Shown here in pieces: positions 16,862 through 25,347 of a stretch of 44,778 nucleotides of DNA. A program made the translations under genes and the position numbers. Numbering within the stretch: the first letter of the stretch is position 1; every line of letters begins with the position of its first letter. The notes below the pieces were generated by a model that worked only from the letters and a program-made list of their open reading frames with translations, did no database searches and had not been told where the DNA came from. This DNA comes from Marine Group I thaumarchaeote (lineage in GTDB: Archaea > Thermoproteota > Nitrososphaeria > Nitrososphaerales > Nitrosopumilaceae), in assembly GCA_013390785.1 (NCBI GenBank), contig JACASW010000007.1:1-44778 (forward strand). The letters run 5' to 3'.

Positions 16862-19011
16862 GAATTGATGAATTACAACTTGATCCTAATATAATTAATT
16901 TCTTAAAATCAGAAGGTTATACAGAACTTTATCCTCCACAGAATGATGCAGTCAAAGCAGGAGTTCTTGATGGTAAGAGTATACTAGTTTCTGTACCTAC
17001 TGCTAGTGGAAAGACACTCATTGCAATGCTAGCAACATTATCTCATCTATCAAAAAACAAATCCAAAGTGATCTATCTTACTCCATTACGAGCACTAGCA
17101 TCTGAAAAGTTTGAAGAATTTAAAAAATTAGAAAAAATCAGTGGTGGTAAAATCAAAGTGGCAATATCTACGGGTGATTTTGACTCAAAGTATAATGACT
17201 TGGATGGTGCAGATGTTATAATTCTCACAAACGAAACCATGGATGCAATGATGACATTTCAAAAATCTTGGATTTATGAAATAGGATTAGTGATTTCTGA
17301 TGAGATCCACCTAATTGGTGATTCTGGGAGAGGACCTACATTAGAAATGATTCTTACTCGATTGAAAACTGGTTATGTTGGAAAAAAACCACAGATAGTA
17401 GGATTAAGTGCTACTATATCAAATTCTTCTTTACTTGCAGAATGGTTAGATTGTAAGCTAGTTGAAAGTGAATGGAGACCTGTACCATTATCTGAGGCAG
17501 TATATAGTAATCATACTATAACGAATCAAGATCGTGTTGAATCTGAAGGGAATCTTGATAAAAAAAGAGAGACTAGACATAGCAAACCTGCAATAGGTTT
17601 AGGATTAGATATTGTAGAAGACGGAGCACAAAGTCTAATATTTACTATGACAAGAGCTAGTTCAGTAGCTACTGCAACTGAAGCTGGAAAATTTGTTGCG
17701 GAACAATTGAAAAAAGATGAACTCGAAAAACTAATTAAAATTTCAAAAATAATACTTCCAAGGGAAACTGAAGATCAAACAAAGTTAGTAAAAAAGTTGG
17801 CAGACGCAGTAAAAAATGGCACTGCATTTCATCATGCAGGGCTTGATCAAAGATGCCGTACAATAGTTGAAACGGAATTTAAAAATGGTAATATCAAACT
17901 GTTAACTGCAACACCAACTTTAGCTGCAGGTGTGAATCTTCCTGCACGTCGAGTAATAATCTCAAGCGTATTCAGATTTGGTCTAAATGGAAATGCACCA
18001 ATTAGTATCTTAGAGTATAAACAGATGTGTGGAAGAGCTGGTAGACCACAATATGATGATGAAGGTGAATCGATAATTGTCGCAAAGGGTTCACCAAATC
18101 AGTATCTAGAACATTATGTAGATGGAATTCCAGAATCTCTCGAATCACAAATACTTGAAGAAAGTTCTTTAAGAATTCATTTACTTGGTTTGATTGCTAC
18201 ATCATCTACTTTTTCTGCAATTTCTGAAGAAAAGATCAATGAATTTTTTTCTCAAACTTTTGGGGGTTTGTCTGACGATGAGTTAGATGACAAAATATCT
18301 GAACGCCTAAAAGAGTTGAAAACATATGATATGATTACAGATGAAGGTGGTTTCAAACCTACAAAATTTGGACAAAAAGTATTTTGGTTAAGAATAGATC
18401 CTAAAACAGCATTCGATATAACTGCACATCTTGAAGATTATGTTAAAGGAAACAAACACACATTTGGTTTCTTACATATGATTACTAACCTTCCTGAATT
18501 CTATCCACAGTTTGGTGTCACAGAAAAACTTGAAGAAAAAATGGAAGAGATACACGATAATTTTAAACATGAAAAATTATATGCTGAACAGAAGCTGGAT
18601 CACGATTGGACAAAAAGTCTACTAATATTACATCATTGGATTGATGGTATGACTTATTCTACTATGTCTGAAGAGTTTAATGCTGAACCCGGTGATATAT
18701 TTCAAATACGTCAAAATACGGAACGTTTGGCATACATTATTAGGGAAATTGCTAGATTTTGGAAAAACCAAGTTCTTGCTGATGAATTAGACACTCTCAG
18801 GCAGCGAATTAGACATGGTGTCCCAGAAAAATACCTTGATCTAGTAAAAATCAAAAATGTAGGGCGTGTACGAGCAAAAATACTGTACAAGTATAATTTT
18901 CGTGATCGTGTAGATTTGAAAAAAGCGACGCTTGAGAAATTAGCAGCAATAGATAAAATTGGTATGACTGTTGCAAAAAGCATCAAGTTGCAGATAGAAA
19001 AGGTAGGATAA
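16858..19011 (+). CDS. hel308: Hel308-type Ski2-like DNA helicase
   Basis: A 3'-5' superfamily 2 helicase thought to act at stalled forks. The 717-residue protein shows the Q motif (PPQ, residue 28), Walker A PTASGKT (47-53), TPLRALASEK, DEIH (148-151), GLSATI, FHHAGL and QMCGRAGRPQYD, followed by a winged helix, ratchet and helix-hairpin-helix tail (KNVGRVRAKILY, IDKIGMTVAKSI). The start used (MRIDELQ) overlaps the mcm stop as ATGA; four further in-frame codons upstream include another ATG. Co-transcription with mcm and gins ties it to replication. Confidence 0.95.
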   Translation: MRIDELQLDPNIINFLKSEGYTELYPPQNDAVKAGVLDGKSILVSVPTASGKTLIAMLATLSHLSKNKSKVIYLTPLRALASEKFEEFKKLEKISGGKIKVAISTGDFDSKYNDLDGADVIILTNETMDAMMTFQKSWIYEIGLVISDEIHLIGDSGRGPTLEMILTRLKTGYVGKKPQIVGLSATISNSSLLAEWLDCKLVESEWRPVPLSEAVYSNHTITNQDRVESEGNLDKKRETRHSKPAIGLGLDIVEDGAQSLIFTMTRASSVATATEAGKFVAEQLKKDELEKLIKISKIILPRETEDQTKLVKKLADAVKNGTAFHHAGLDQRCRTIVETEFKNGNIKLLTATPTLAAGVNLPARRVIISSVFRFGLNGNAPISILEYKQMCGRAGRPQYDDEGESIIVAKGSPNQYLEHYVDGIPESLESQILEESSLRIHLLGLIATSSTFSAISEEKINEFFSQTFGGLSDDELDDKISERLKELKTYDMITDEGGFKPTKFGQKVFWLRIDPKTAFDITAHLEDYVKGNKHTFGFLHMITNLPEFYPQFGVTEKLEEKMEEIHDNFKHEKLYAEQKLDHDWTKSLLILHHWIDGMTYSTMSEEFNAEPGDIFQIRQNTERLAYIIREIARFWKNQVLADELDTLRQRIRHGVPEKYLDLVKIKNVGRVRAKILYKYNFRDRVDLKKATLEKLAAIDKIGMTVAKSIKLQIEKVG

Positions 19012-20001
19012 TTGGAAGAAAAAATAATCGTGGCTATAATTGTATCAGCAATTGCATTTTTTTCGATTTATGCTTTTACTCCAATTTTGATTAAATTCTT
19101 AGAAAAACGAAATCTGACGGTAAAGGACGTTAACAAAATGGGCAATGTTATGATACCACGACCGGGTGGTATCTCCATACTGATTGGAATTGTTGCATCA
19201 GAAATTGTATTGTACTCATTTTTTCCAATTTCAGAGATTTTAGCTATAATCATAACATCAATTTTGGGATTTTCGGTTGGAATAATAGATGACAAAAAAA
19301 CTATGGGTGGTTGGTTTAAGCCGCTCGCACTTGCATTTTGTGCAGCTCCAATACTTTTGTTAGGTGCATATGATTCAAATCTTGACTTTCCACTGTTTGG
19401 ATCGGTCAAAATACCATCTTTGTATTTAGCTTTGGTAGTGTTTATGATCCCAATTATGGGAAATACAATAAACTCTATTGATGTTCTTAATGGAATAGCT
19501 AGTGGAGTTACTACAATTGCAAGTTTTGCGTTGGCAGTTTCACTGTTTATTCTACAAAATTATGAAATTGGTATAGCTTGTTTATGCTTAGCTTTTGCTT
19601 CTCTTGGTTTTTACAAATATCACAAATTCCCAAGTAGAATATTTCCTGGTGATTCCGGAGCAGTGATGTTTGGTGCAACATACGGTGTTATAGCTATTGT
19701 TGGTCAGGTAGAAGTTATTGCAGCGATTGCAATTTTACCTGCTGTAATTAATTCATTCTTGTTTCTCTCAAGTGTAAAGAAGATAGTTGAGCATAGGGAA
19801 ATTAAAAATCCTGTCAAACATACTGATGACTTTAAACTAAAATCCACTGACGAAAATCATGCACCAATTACATTGGTAAGATTACTTATTGCAAAAAAAC
19901 CATTGTCAGAAAAACAAATTTGTAATGAAGTTTTAAAATTGACAGCATTCTCAGGAATTTTAGCCGTTATTACTGCGTTTATGATGGGTGTGAGGATTTA
20001 A
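19012..20001 (+). CDS. GT4-family phospho-sugar transferase (WecA/Alg7-like membrane enzyme)
   Basis: A polytopic membrane enzyme of 329 residues that moves a sugar phosphate from a UDP-sugar to a polyprenyl or dolichyl phosphate carrier, the first step of N-glycan or surface glycan assembly. Family motifs are DDKK (93-96), NSIDVLNG (154-161) and FPGDSGAVMFG (211-221), with about ten hydrophobic segments. The start is a TTG immediately after the hel308 stop. A small membrane protein follows with a TAATG junction. Whether the sugar is GlcNAc, as in Alg7, cannot be told from the sequence. Confidence 0.88.
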   Translation: MEEKIIVAIIVSAIAFFSIYAFTPILIKFLEKRNLTVKDVNKMGNVMIPRPGGISILIGIVASEIVLYSFFPISEILAIIITSILGFSVGIIDDKKTMGGWFKPLALAFCAAPILLLGAYDSNLDFPLFGSVKIPSLYLALVVFMIPIMGNTINSIDVLNGIASGVTTIASFALAVSLFILQNYEIGIACLCLAFASLGFYKYHKFPSRIFPGDSGAVMFGATYGVIAIVGQVEVIAAIAILPAVINSFLFLSSVKKIVEHREIKNPVKHTDDFKLKSTDENHAPITLVRLLIAKKPLSEKQICNEVLKLTAFSGILAVITAFMMGVRI

Positions 20002-20231
20002 TGGCGATAAAAATTTATAGTTTTATTTTTACCATGTGGGTTTTGATATTAATTGGCGGTGGATTGATAGTAACAATCATAGGACCATTTTCGTTAGGTG
20101 GTATTGGAAATGTTAATCCCATAATTTTATCTGGAATTAAGGTTGGTATTGCTCTAGTTTTGATTTTTGTGTGGGTTTTCACACTAACAAAAGTTAAGAA
20201 TTGGATCTTCAAAACAGATGTAAAATATTAG
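20001..20231 (+). CDS. Small two-helix membrane protein, unknown
   Basis: A 76-residue protein with two clear hydrophobic segments (about residues 5-30 and 42-66) joined by a glycine-rich loop and ending in a short basic tail. I do not recognise the family. The ATG shares its A with the stop codon of the GT4-type transferase (TAATG), so the two are translationally coupled. It may be an accessory of that enzyme, but this is inference from position. The end is 2 bases from the convergent acyltransferase gene. Confidence 0.65.
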   Translation: MAIKIYSFIFTMWVLILIGGGLIVTIIGPFSLGGIGNVNPIILSGIKVGIALVLIFVWVFTLTKVKNWIFKTDVKY

Positions 20232-20233
20232 AT

Positions 20234-20710
20234 TTAGATACTCTTCCATTCACTTTGTTTTTTATTATATTCATCACGCGAATATTTTGGTTTTGCAGGT
20301 ATTCCTGCAACTACAGTATCTGGTGGAACGTCATTGATGACTACTGCACCCATAGCAACTACACTGTTTTTACCAACAGTTACACCAGCTTTAATGACTG
20401 CTTTACTACCAATTATGGCATTATCCTCAATTATCACGCCAACTAATTTTTCACTAGGAGGATAAGGGTCATTTGTTAATGCAGCGCTTGGTCCAATGAA
20501 GACATTTTTCCCAATCCTAGAAAGTGGCGGAATGTAAACCAATCCCTCAATTAGCGTACCATCTCCAATTTTTACATCATAATCTATATGAGATAACGAA
20601 CCAATTTTGACATTATTTCCAATGTCAACATCATCACCAACATAAACAAAATGCCAAATTTTGGTATTTTCACCAATATTTGCTTTGTCAGAAATATAGT
20701 TAGTAACCAA
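20234..20710 (-). CDS. Left-handed beta-helix acetyltransferase (WlbB/WbpD-like)
   Basis: A hexapeptide-repeat acyltransferase of 158 residues, with many [IVL]-G-x4 turns such as ANIGENTKIWHFVYVGDDVDIG, IGSLSHIDYDVKIGDG, RIGKNVFIGPSA and IIGSKAVIKAGVTVGKNSVVAMGAVV. It ends with the usual GIPAKP. The family includes N-acetyltransferases that modify 3-amino UDP-sugars. It is last in a minus-strand operon with a Gfo/Idh/MocA dehydrogenase, the normal partner of such enzymes in acetamido-sugar synthesis. The exact substrate is not known. Confidence 0.87.
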   Translation of the reverse strand: MVTNYISDKANIGENTKIWHFVYVGDDVDIGNNVKIGSLSHIDYDVKIGDGTLIEGLVYIPPLSRIGKNVFIGPSAALTNDPYPPSEKLVGVIIEDNAIIGSKAVIKAGVTVGKNSVVAMGAVVINDVPPDTVVAGIPAKPKYSRDEYNKKQSEWKSI

Positions 20711-20716
20711 AATACA

Positions 20717-20986
20717 TCACAAATGCCATGGTAATCCTTGCGTTACAATTTTCTCTGGTAATTCTTTTATGTTTCCCTTTAGAAATTCAATATCCTGTTT
20801 TTTGTTTCTTAATTCGTCAGGTAACATTATAGGAATTTCATCTATTATTGGAAAAAACCTAGAACATTTTTTACAGTACAAAGCTCCAGTAGTTATTTTT
20901 TCATCGTCTGATTTATTCTCATAAAGTTCCAGAGGATTAGATTTGTCTATAGGACATGCTAATATGTTCAACAATTTTCTGTTCAT
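20717..20986 (-). CDS. Trm112-like zinc protein
   Basis: A small protein of 89 residues of the Trm112 family, whose members bind and stabilise several methyltransferases for tRNA, ribosomes and release factors. It begins MNRKLLNILACPIDKSNPLEL, and C11, C38 and C41 (with D14 in the place of a fourth cysteine) resemble the archaeal Trm112 zinc region, followed by FFPIIDEIPIMLP. The ATG overlaps the dehydrogenase stop by 4 bases, and the acyltransferase starts 6 bases after its stop. No methyltransferase is adjacent, so its partners must lie elsewhere. Confidence 0.85.
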   Translation of the reverse strand: MNRKLLNILACPIDKSNPLELYENKSDDEKITTGALYCKKCSRFFPIIDEIPIMLPDELRNKKQDIEFLKGNIKELPEKIVTQGLPWHL

Positions 20987-21918
20987 CTTAGATCAAGATA
21001 AATTGGAGTACCCCTTTGGCTTGATAAAAGTGCAGCTTCTGCAATTTTTGTAACATTTACGGCCTGTTCTGGTTTTACTAAAAGATCATCCTTACCATCT
21101 ATTGCATCAAGAAAATTTTTTATTTCTAATGATAGTGGTTCAGCTTTTTCATTTTTTGGATTTTCTGTACCGTTATCTGTCTCAATTCTAATTTCTTGAG
21201 TTATAAAATCAGAAAATATCCTTGCTTCAGTACAAACAGCATTAAAATTTCTTACACGTATTGGAGTAATCCAATTTGAAGAGATCGTCGCAGTTTTGTT
21301 ATCTTTGAAGCCGAGTGTTATGGTAGCAAAATCCTCATGTTCATGATTAATTTTACCTGCAATCGCAAATACAATTTCTGGTGTTTCATCAAATAACCAC
21401 ATTGCAGTATCAATATCATGAACTGATGTATCATAAATTACTCCAACATCTTTGATATGTTGAGGCATTCTATGTTCACGATAAAATTCAAGTCTGATTA
21501 AATCACCATATTTTTGTGATTTAAGAAAATCCTTGACAGAAGCAACAGCAGGATTGAATCTTTCTATATACCCACAAGTGAGTATTACGTTATTTCTTTT
21601 TGCAGCATCAATAAGGTTTTGACCATCTTCAGATAAATACGTCATTGGTTTTTCTACGAAAACATGTTTTTTATTTTCGATTAACCTTTTAGTAATATCT
21701 GAATGTGTAAATGTTGGTGTACAAACTAATGCGGCATCGAATTCCTCATGTTTTAACAAACTTTCAAACGAATCGTATGAGTTAACAGAATATTTTTTTC
21801 CAAATTCTTTAGCGCGTTGTGAATTTGTATCACATACCGCAGAAAGTACACCAAATTCTGAAAGTACTCTTGAATGGTTTTTTCCCCATCCTCCAACACC
21901 TATCTGAACAACTTTCAA
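20983..21918 (-). CDS. Gfo/Idh/MocA-family sugar dehydrogenase
   Basis: An NAD(P)-dependent oxidoreductase of 311 residues. The Rossmann motif is GVGGWGKNH (7-15), the catalytic lysine motif is EKP (89-91) and the substrate-site histidine is H167 in YDTSVHDID. Close functional relatives oxidise the 3-hydroxyl of UDP-GlcNAc or its uronic acid. The gene sits directly after the aminotransferase stop and before the Trm112-like and acyltransferase genes. The pairing with a hexapeptide acetyltransferase suggests synthesis of a 3-acetamido sugar for the cell surface, which is inference. Confidence 0.87.
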   Translation of the reverse strand: MKVVQIGVGGWGKNHSRVLSEFGVLSAVCDTNSQRAKEFGKKYSVNSYDSFESLLKHEEFDAALVCTPTFTHSDITKRLIENKKHVFVEKPMTYLSEDGQNLIDAAKRNNVILTCGYIERFNPAVASVKDFLKSQKYGDLIRLEFYREHRMPQHIKDVGVIYDTSVHDIDTAMWLFDETPEIVFAIAGKINHEHEDFATITLGFKDNKTATISSNWITPIRVRNFNAVCTEARIFSDFITQEIRIETDNGTENPKNEKAEPLSLEIKNFLDAIDGKDDLLVKPEQAVNVTKIAEAALLSSQRGTPIYLDLR

Positions 21919-22836
21919 TTAATACACCACAGTTAACCAGTTAGAATAATTTTTGTTTTTATTCATTACGATGTCTGAATAAGTATGCATAAGCAAGTTA
22001 GTTATATTTCCAACTTTTCCATCACCTATTTTCCTTTTATCTATTTTAATTACTGGTGTAATTTCTGCAGCTGTACCAGAAAGAAAAATTTCGTCAGCTA
22101 GTCTTAATTCTTCTTTGCTAACCTTTTTTATTTTAATTTTCAATTTTATATCATTAGCTAAAGTGATGATTGATCTTCGTGTAATTCCATCTAGTGCAGA
22201 TGAGTTAAGTGATGGAGTTATCAACTTGTTATTTTTTACCAAAAATATGTTTTCTCCAGGTGCCTCACTTACATTTCCAGATTGATCCAATAGAATTGCT
22301 TCGTCAAATCCTTTTTGTTTTGCATCCTGTGTTGCTAAAACAGAATTTAGATAATTACCGCCCATCTTTGCCTGTGTAGGTGTTGATGTGTCACTAAATT
22401 TTCTCCATTTTGATATGGTTGTAGTAATCCCATTTTTATTGAATAAATCACCAAATGGAAAAGCAAAGATAGCTGTATGGGTTGGTGCTTTCTGAGTTAC
22501 GTGAAAATTAATCCCATACTGACCTACAAAATAAAACGGTCTAATGTAACATGATTTTTTGATTTTGTTTTTCTTACATAGATCTATTACAGCATTTTCT
22601 ATTTGTTTATCAGAAAAATTTAATGCAATATTATAAAATTGACCTGAATTTCTAAACCGCTTGATATGATCTTTCAATCTAAAAACATACAAGTTTTTTG
22701 AGTTCCAATATGCTCTAATTCCTTCAAATATCGACGTACCATAATGTATTGCATGTGTGGTGACCGGAACTTTAGCCATATTTACAGGTACAAGTTTTCC
22801 ATCAAACCAAATGTATTTTGAAAGAGGAAATTTCAC
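21919..22836 (-). CDS. ilvE: Branched-chain amino acid aminotransferase
   Basis: A fold-type IV PLP enzyme of 305 residues that performs the last step of valine, leucine and isoleucine synthesis. It begins with the typical YIWFDGKLVP and has HAIHYGTSIFEGIRAY (28-43), the PLP lysine K157 in AKMGGNYLNS, and SEAPGENIF (190-198). The stop is followed directly by the dehydrogenase ATG. A branched-chain transaminase within a sugar-modification operon is unusual. The motifs fit IlvE well, so it may simply be co-transcribed, but a sugar aminotransferase role is not excluded. Confidence 0.9.
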   Translation of the reverse strand: MKFPLSKYIWFDGKLVPVNMAKVPVTTHAIHYGTSIFEGIRAYWNSKNLYVFRLKDHIKRFRNSGQFYNIALNFSDKQIENAVIDLCKKNKIKKSCYIRPFYFVGQYGINFHVTQKAPTHTAIFAFPFGDLFNKNGITTTISKWRKFSDTSTPTQAKMGGNYLNSVLATQDAKQKGFDEAILLDQSGNVSEAPGENIFLVKNNKLITPSLNSSALDGITRRSIITLANDIKLKIKIKKVSKEELRLADEIFLSGTAAEITPVIKIDKRKIGDGKVGNITNLLMHTYSDIVMNKNKNYSNWLTVVY

Positions 22837-22865
22837 AAAAATTTGAATAGTGATCTATAATTAAT

Positions 22866-23468
22866 CTATTTTGAATTATAACCTTCTTTTGGAAATTTCA
22901 TTCCAGCTACTCTGGTAGTCATGTCTTCTTCAGAAGCAAATTTTTTGATTGTTTCCCAGTTTTCGTTTATTATCTGAGCAACACTTGAAGGTACAAATTT
23001 TTTCCATGGTGAATTATTGCCATCCGCGGCCGTATACATTTCATTTTTTACCGATGTTGCAGATACTGACTTTCTAATTCCTACTTTTGGATTTAATCTG
23101 TATAATTTTAGCATAAGACCCTCTGCCTTATCTCCAGTATATGTAAAATATGCACCATCAATTCCCCGTAAGATCTGTTTTCTTAACGACCATGATTTTG
23201 GTGAAATGAGCGGCGGAAAATATTTTTTGAATGGCGCCAGGAATGTATAGTTTGATGAAACTGCCACCGAATCATTAAACACTGATTCAATCATTTTTTT
23301 TCTAGTTTCAAAATTAAATGGAAAACTTTTACTGTTGATCTCTTTTTCGCCCTTTAAAAAACGCACAGGCATTACAACTACTTTATTTTCTTTTTTTTGC
23401 TCCTCAATGATCTCAACGTGAGCATTTGTCACTGGATTCAAATGTGCAAGATAGATACAAGTTGTCAA
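22866..23468 (-). CDS. Nucleotidyltransferase-superfamily protein (HxGH-like)
   Basis: A 200-residue member of the nucleotidylyl transferase superfamily, which joins a nucleotide to a phosphate-bearing partner. The N terminus IYLAHLNPVTNAHVEII carries a degenerate HxGH motif (TNAH at 14-17, alanine for glycine). The distal motif SVSATSVKNEM (134-144) resembles the ISxTxxR motif of NMN and pantetheine-phosphate adenylyltransferases. The substrate is unknown. The start is a TTG; no ATG is in frame nearby. It heads the minus-strand operon leading to ilvE (29-base gap). Confidence 0.75.
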   Translation of the reverse strand: MTTCIYLAHLNPVTNAHVEIIEEQKKENKVVVMPVRFLKGEKEINSKSFPFNFETRKKMIESVFNDSVAVSSNYTFLAPFKKYFPPLISPKSWSLRKQILRGIDGAYFTYTGDKAEGLMLKLYRLNPKVGIRKSVSATSVKNEMYTAADGNNSPWKKFVPSSVAQIINENWETIKKFASEEDMTTRVAGMKFPKEGYNSK

Positions 23469-23513
23469 TCATGCATTATTAATCATGGTCATATTTCAAT
23501 GATTGATTTGATA

Positions 23514-23587
23514 TGGGAATGGTGGGAGTTGAACCCATGATCTCCAGTACCCAAGGCTGACAGTATACCAAGATAACCTACATTCCC
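23514..23587 (-). tRNA. tRNA-Pro (anticodon TGG), with two A-C mismatches
   Basis: A 74-base tRNA with acceptor GGGAATG/CATTCCC, discriminator A and anticodon loop CTTGGGT (anticodon TGG). Two positions do not pair in the DNA: C31 opposite A39 in the anticodon stem (TCAGC/ACTGG), and A49 opposite C65 in the T stem (ATGGG/CCCAC). All other stem positions pair or wobble. CCA is not encoded and length leaves no room for an intron. C-to-U change at both positions would restore Watson-Crick pairs. Confidence 0.9.
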
Positions 23588-23628
23588 AAATTATATAGAA
23601 TCTAACAGTACTATTTTTTTTAGTTATT

Positions 23629-24498
23629 TTAGCCGTATGATTCAAACTTGACGGAAAAGTTTCCATCTTTGGATTTATCTTTTTCTTTTTCTAATAGAAA
23701 TCCAAGTGGACGTACAAAATTCAAAACACCGTCAACTGTTCCCTGCCAACCACAAACATAAAAAATAGTATTTTCTGGAGTTATTTTTTCCCCAACTAGT
23801 TCTTCGAGAGGTGATTTGCCACCATTTTGTGGTTTTAAAAATTGTTCAACTCTTCCTGTTTGACCGGTCCATGACCTATTGAACCATTCTTGGGGTCTGC
23901 TAATTGCTGCTCTGTACTTGAAGTTCCATTTATCAGGACCTCGGTCTATACTTTCTTGATCTAAAGCAGTTAACTCATCCTTGTAGCTCAGTTCATCAAC
24001 ATAACTAGAACCATGCAAATTGATAAGCTCTCTATGATCACCTATAGCATGAAGATGTCTAGCAAATGCCATGAATGGAGCAATTCCCGTTCCACCGCTT
24101 ACACAAACAATTCTTCTTTGATCTTTGCTACCATCTGCTAACTTCTCATTAATTTGTAAAGCAGCACCAGTTGGTGGGAGCCATGACACTTCGTTACCCT
24201 CACCAGCATTGAATAATGCGGTTGTCACACGACCTGGTAGTGGCTTTCGAACCCATCTAATTACTAATTCTATGAATCTTTTATTTTCAGGATGTGAAGC
24301 TATAGAATATGCTCTTCGAATCATTTTATTGTCCTCGCTTGGTATTGGCATACCAAGAGTAATGAATTGACCAGTCTCATAATCCGGAATCACACCATCT
24401 TCTGGAACAAGTCTAAAGACTGCTAGATCCTCCTTCATTAATTGAACGTATGTCAAAGTAGCCTTTTTGTCTACTGCCATATTCGTTAGATCCGACAT
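23629..24498 (-). CDS. FAD/NAD(P)-binding oxidoreductase, ferredoxin-NADP reductase type
   Basis: A soluble flavoprotein of 289 residues that probably exchanges electrons between NADPH and ferredoxin or a similar carrier. The FAD motif RRAYSIAS (61-68) follows a beta-barrel domain. The nucleotide-binding GGTGIAPFMA (135-144) and the late FYVCGWQG motif form the second domain. It resembles bacterial Fpr-type reductases. No [2Fe-2S] domain is fused. It is divergent from the coiled-coil gene across 119 bases, so it has its own promoter. The 7-Fe ferredoxin in this window is a plausible partner, though nothing in the sequence shows this. Confidence 0.87.
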   Translation of the reverse strand: MSDLTNMAVDKKATLTYVQLMKEDLAVFRLVPEDGVIPDYETGQFITLGMPIPSEDNKMIRRAYSIASHPENKRFIELVIRWVRKPLPGRVTTALFNAGEGNEVSWLPPTGAALQINEKLADGSKDQRRIVCVSGGTGIAPFMAFARHLHAIGDHRELINLHGSSYVDELSYKDELTALDQESIDRGPDKWNFKYRAAISRPQEWFNRSWTGQTGRVEQFLKPQNGGKSPLEELVGEKITPENTIFYVCGWQGTVDGVLNFVRPLGFLLEKEKDKSKDGNFSVKFESYG

Positions 24499-24586
24499 TA
24501 GTAGTTAATAAGTTTCACAGAAATGAGTTACACCTAATTTGATTTTTTATAATATTACAAAAAAACAAAATTTCTGCATGATAAAT

Positions 24587-24596
24587 GTTAAAATTT
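24587..24596 (+). promoter_or_regulatory. TATA-like element of the coiled-coil gene
   Basis: GTTAAAATTTA is centred about 26 bp before the GTG at 24618 and supports that codon as a leaderless start. The 24499-24617 spacer also contains a TTTTTATAATATT stretch that could serve the divergent reductase. Confidence 0.5.
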
Positions 24597-24617
24597 AGCC
24601 AACCATAGTTAATTTTT

Positions 24618-25334
24618 GTGTCTGACAAGAAGGAAGAATCACAACCCTCAACACTTTCAGAAGCAGAAGCTGAACAAGCTCTAGCCAAAGCAGAATATGA
24701 GGCAGCCAAGGAGGAAGCAGAAGAAGCAAAGCCTGCTGACGGTACACTCAGAACACCAACAATTTCAGATGCCGTAGATGCATCAGAAGGAATAGCACAA
24801 GCTGAGGCTACATATGAAGCGGCGAAGGCAAAAGTTAAAGCTGCAAGAGAAGCATCAGAAGCTGCCTGGAAGGCAGAATATGAATCAATAAAGGCTGAAG
24901 CAGGAGAAAAAAGAGAAGCGGGACAATTTTCTGATAGACACAAACAAGATCGTATATTTCGAAGAGAGATGGGTGAACCAGAATTCTTCTTAATGGATAG
25001 AGACATTCCATTAACAGCTATACTTACGGGTGATGAAATAGAAGAGATTAGTAGTAAAGTCCAGACCCCAAAGGATCAAACACCACAATACAAACCAGAA
25101 AATATACTGAGCCCTGAGTTTGGTGGAGGATCAAATTATGAAACTGGTCTAACAGATTTAATTGAAGAGGCTAAACAAAAATTGGACAGGCTTTTGAATG
25201 ATCCTGAAACCAATAGCCAAGAACTTGAACTTGCCAAACTTGATCTAAAGAAATTACAATATCTGTATGATAACTATAATCTGGGAATGAATGTTTTCAG
25301 AACTGCTAAAGGCGGTAGAGACACACTTGAATAA
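24618..25334 (+). CDS. Unknown Ala/Glu-rich coiled-coil protein
   Basis: I do not recognise this family. The 238-residue protein has an N-terminal half (about residues 12-102) dominated by alanine, glutamate and lysine with heptad-like spacing, predicting a long helix or coiled coil. A more ordered segment follows (RIFRREMGEPEFFLMDRDIPLTAIL, about 112-136), then a proline-rich linker and a C-terminal helical pair (about 178-222). There is no signal peptide or membrane segment. The start is a GTG. It ends 13 bases before the glutamyl-tRNA reductase homologue, so the two are probably co-transcribed. Confidence 0.7.
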   Translation: MSDKKEESQPSTLSEAEAEQALAKAEYEAAKEEAEEAKPADGTLRTPTISDAVDASEGIAQAEATYEAAKAKVKAAREASEAAWKAEYESIKAEAGEKREAGQFSDRHKQDRIFRREMGEPEFFLMDRDIPLTAILTGDEIEEISSKVQTPKDQTPQYKPENILSPEFGGGSNYETGLTDLIEEAKQKLDRLLNDPETNSQELELAKLDLKKLQYLYDNYNLGMNVFRTAKGGRDTLE

Positions 25335-25347
25335 AAGGTAACATGAA

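Noticed and set aside
16813-16868. Strong AAGGAGGT followed by a 13-codon mini-ORF across the mcm/hel308 junction
   Set aside because: The motif is explained by Gln-Gly-Gly codons of MCM, and hel308 is already coupled by the ATGA overlap; a tiny peptide cannot be supported.
23465-23506. Inverted repeat TCAATCAT/ATGATTGA around the start of the nucleotidyltransferase gene
   Set aside because: Arms are only 8 bp, 26 bases apart and AT-rich; chance is likely and no promoter geometry supports it.
24515-25006. Ser/Ala-rich 163-codon frame on the minus strand
   Set aside because: It is the antisense shadow of the Ala/Glu-rich coiled-coil gene, whose GCA/GAA codons create an open Ser/Ala frame.
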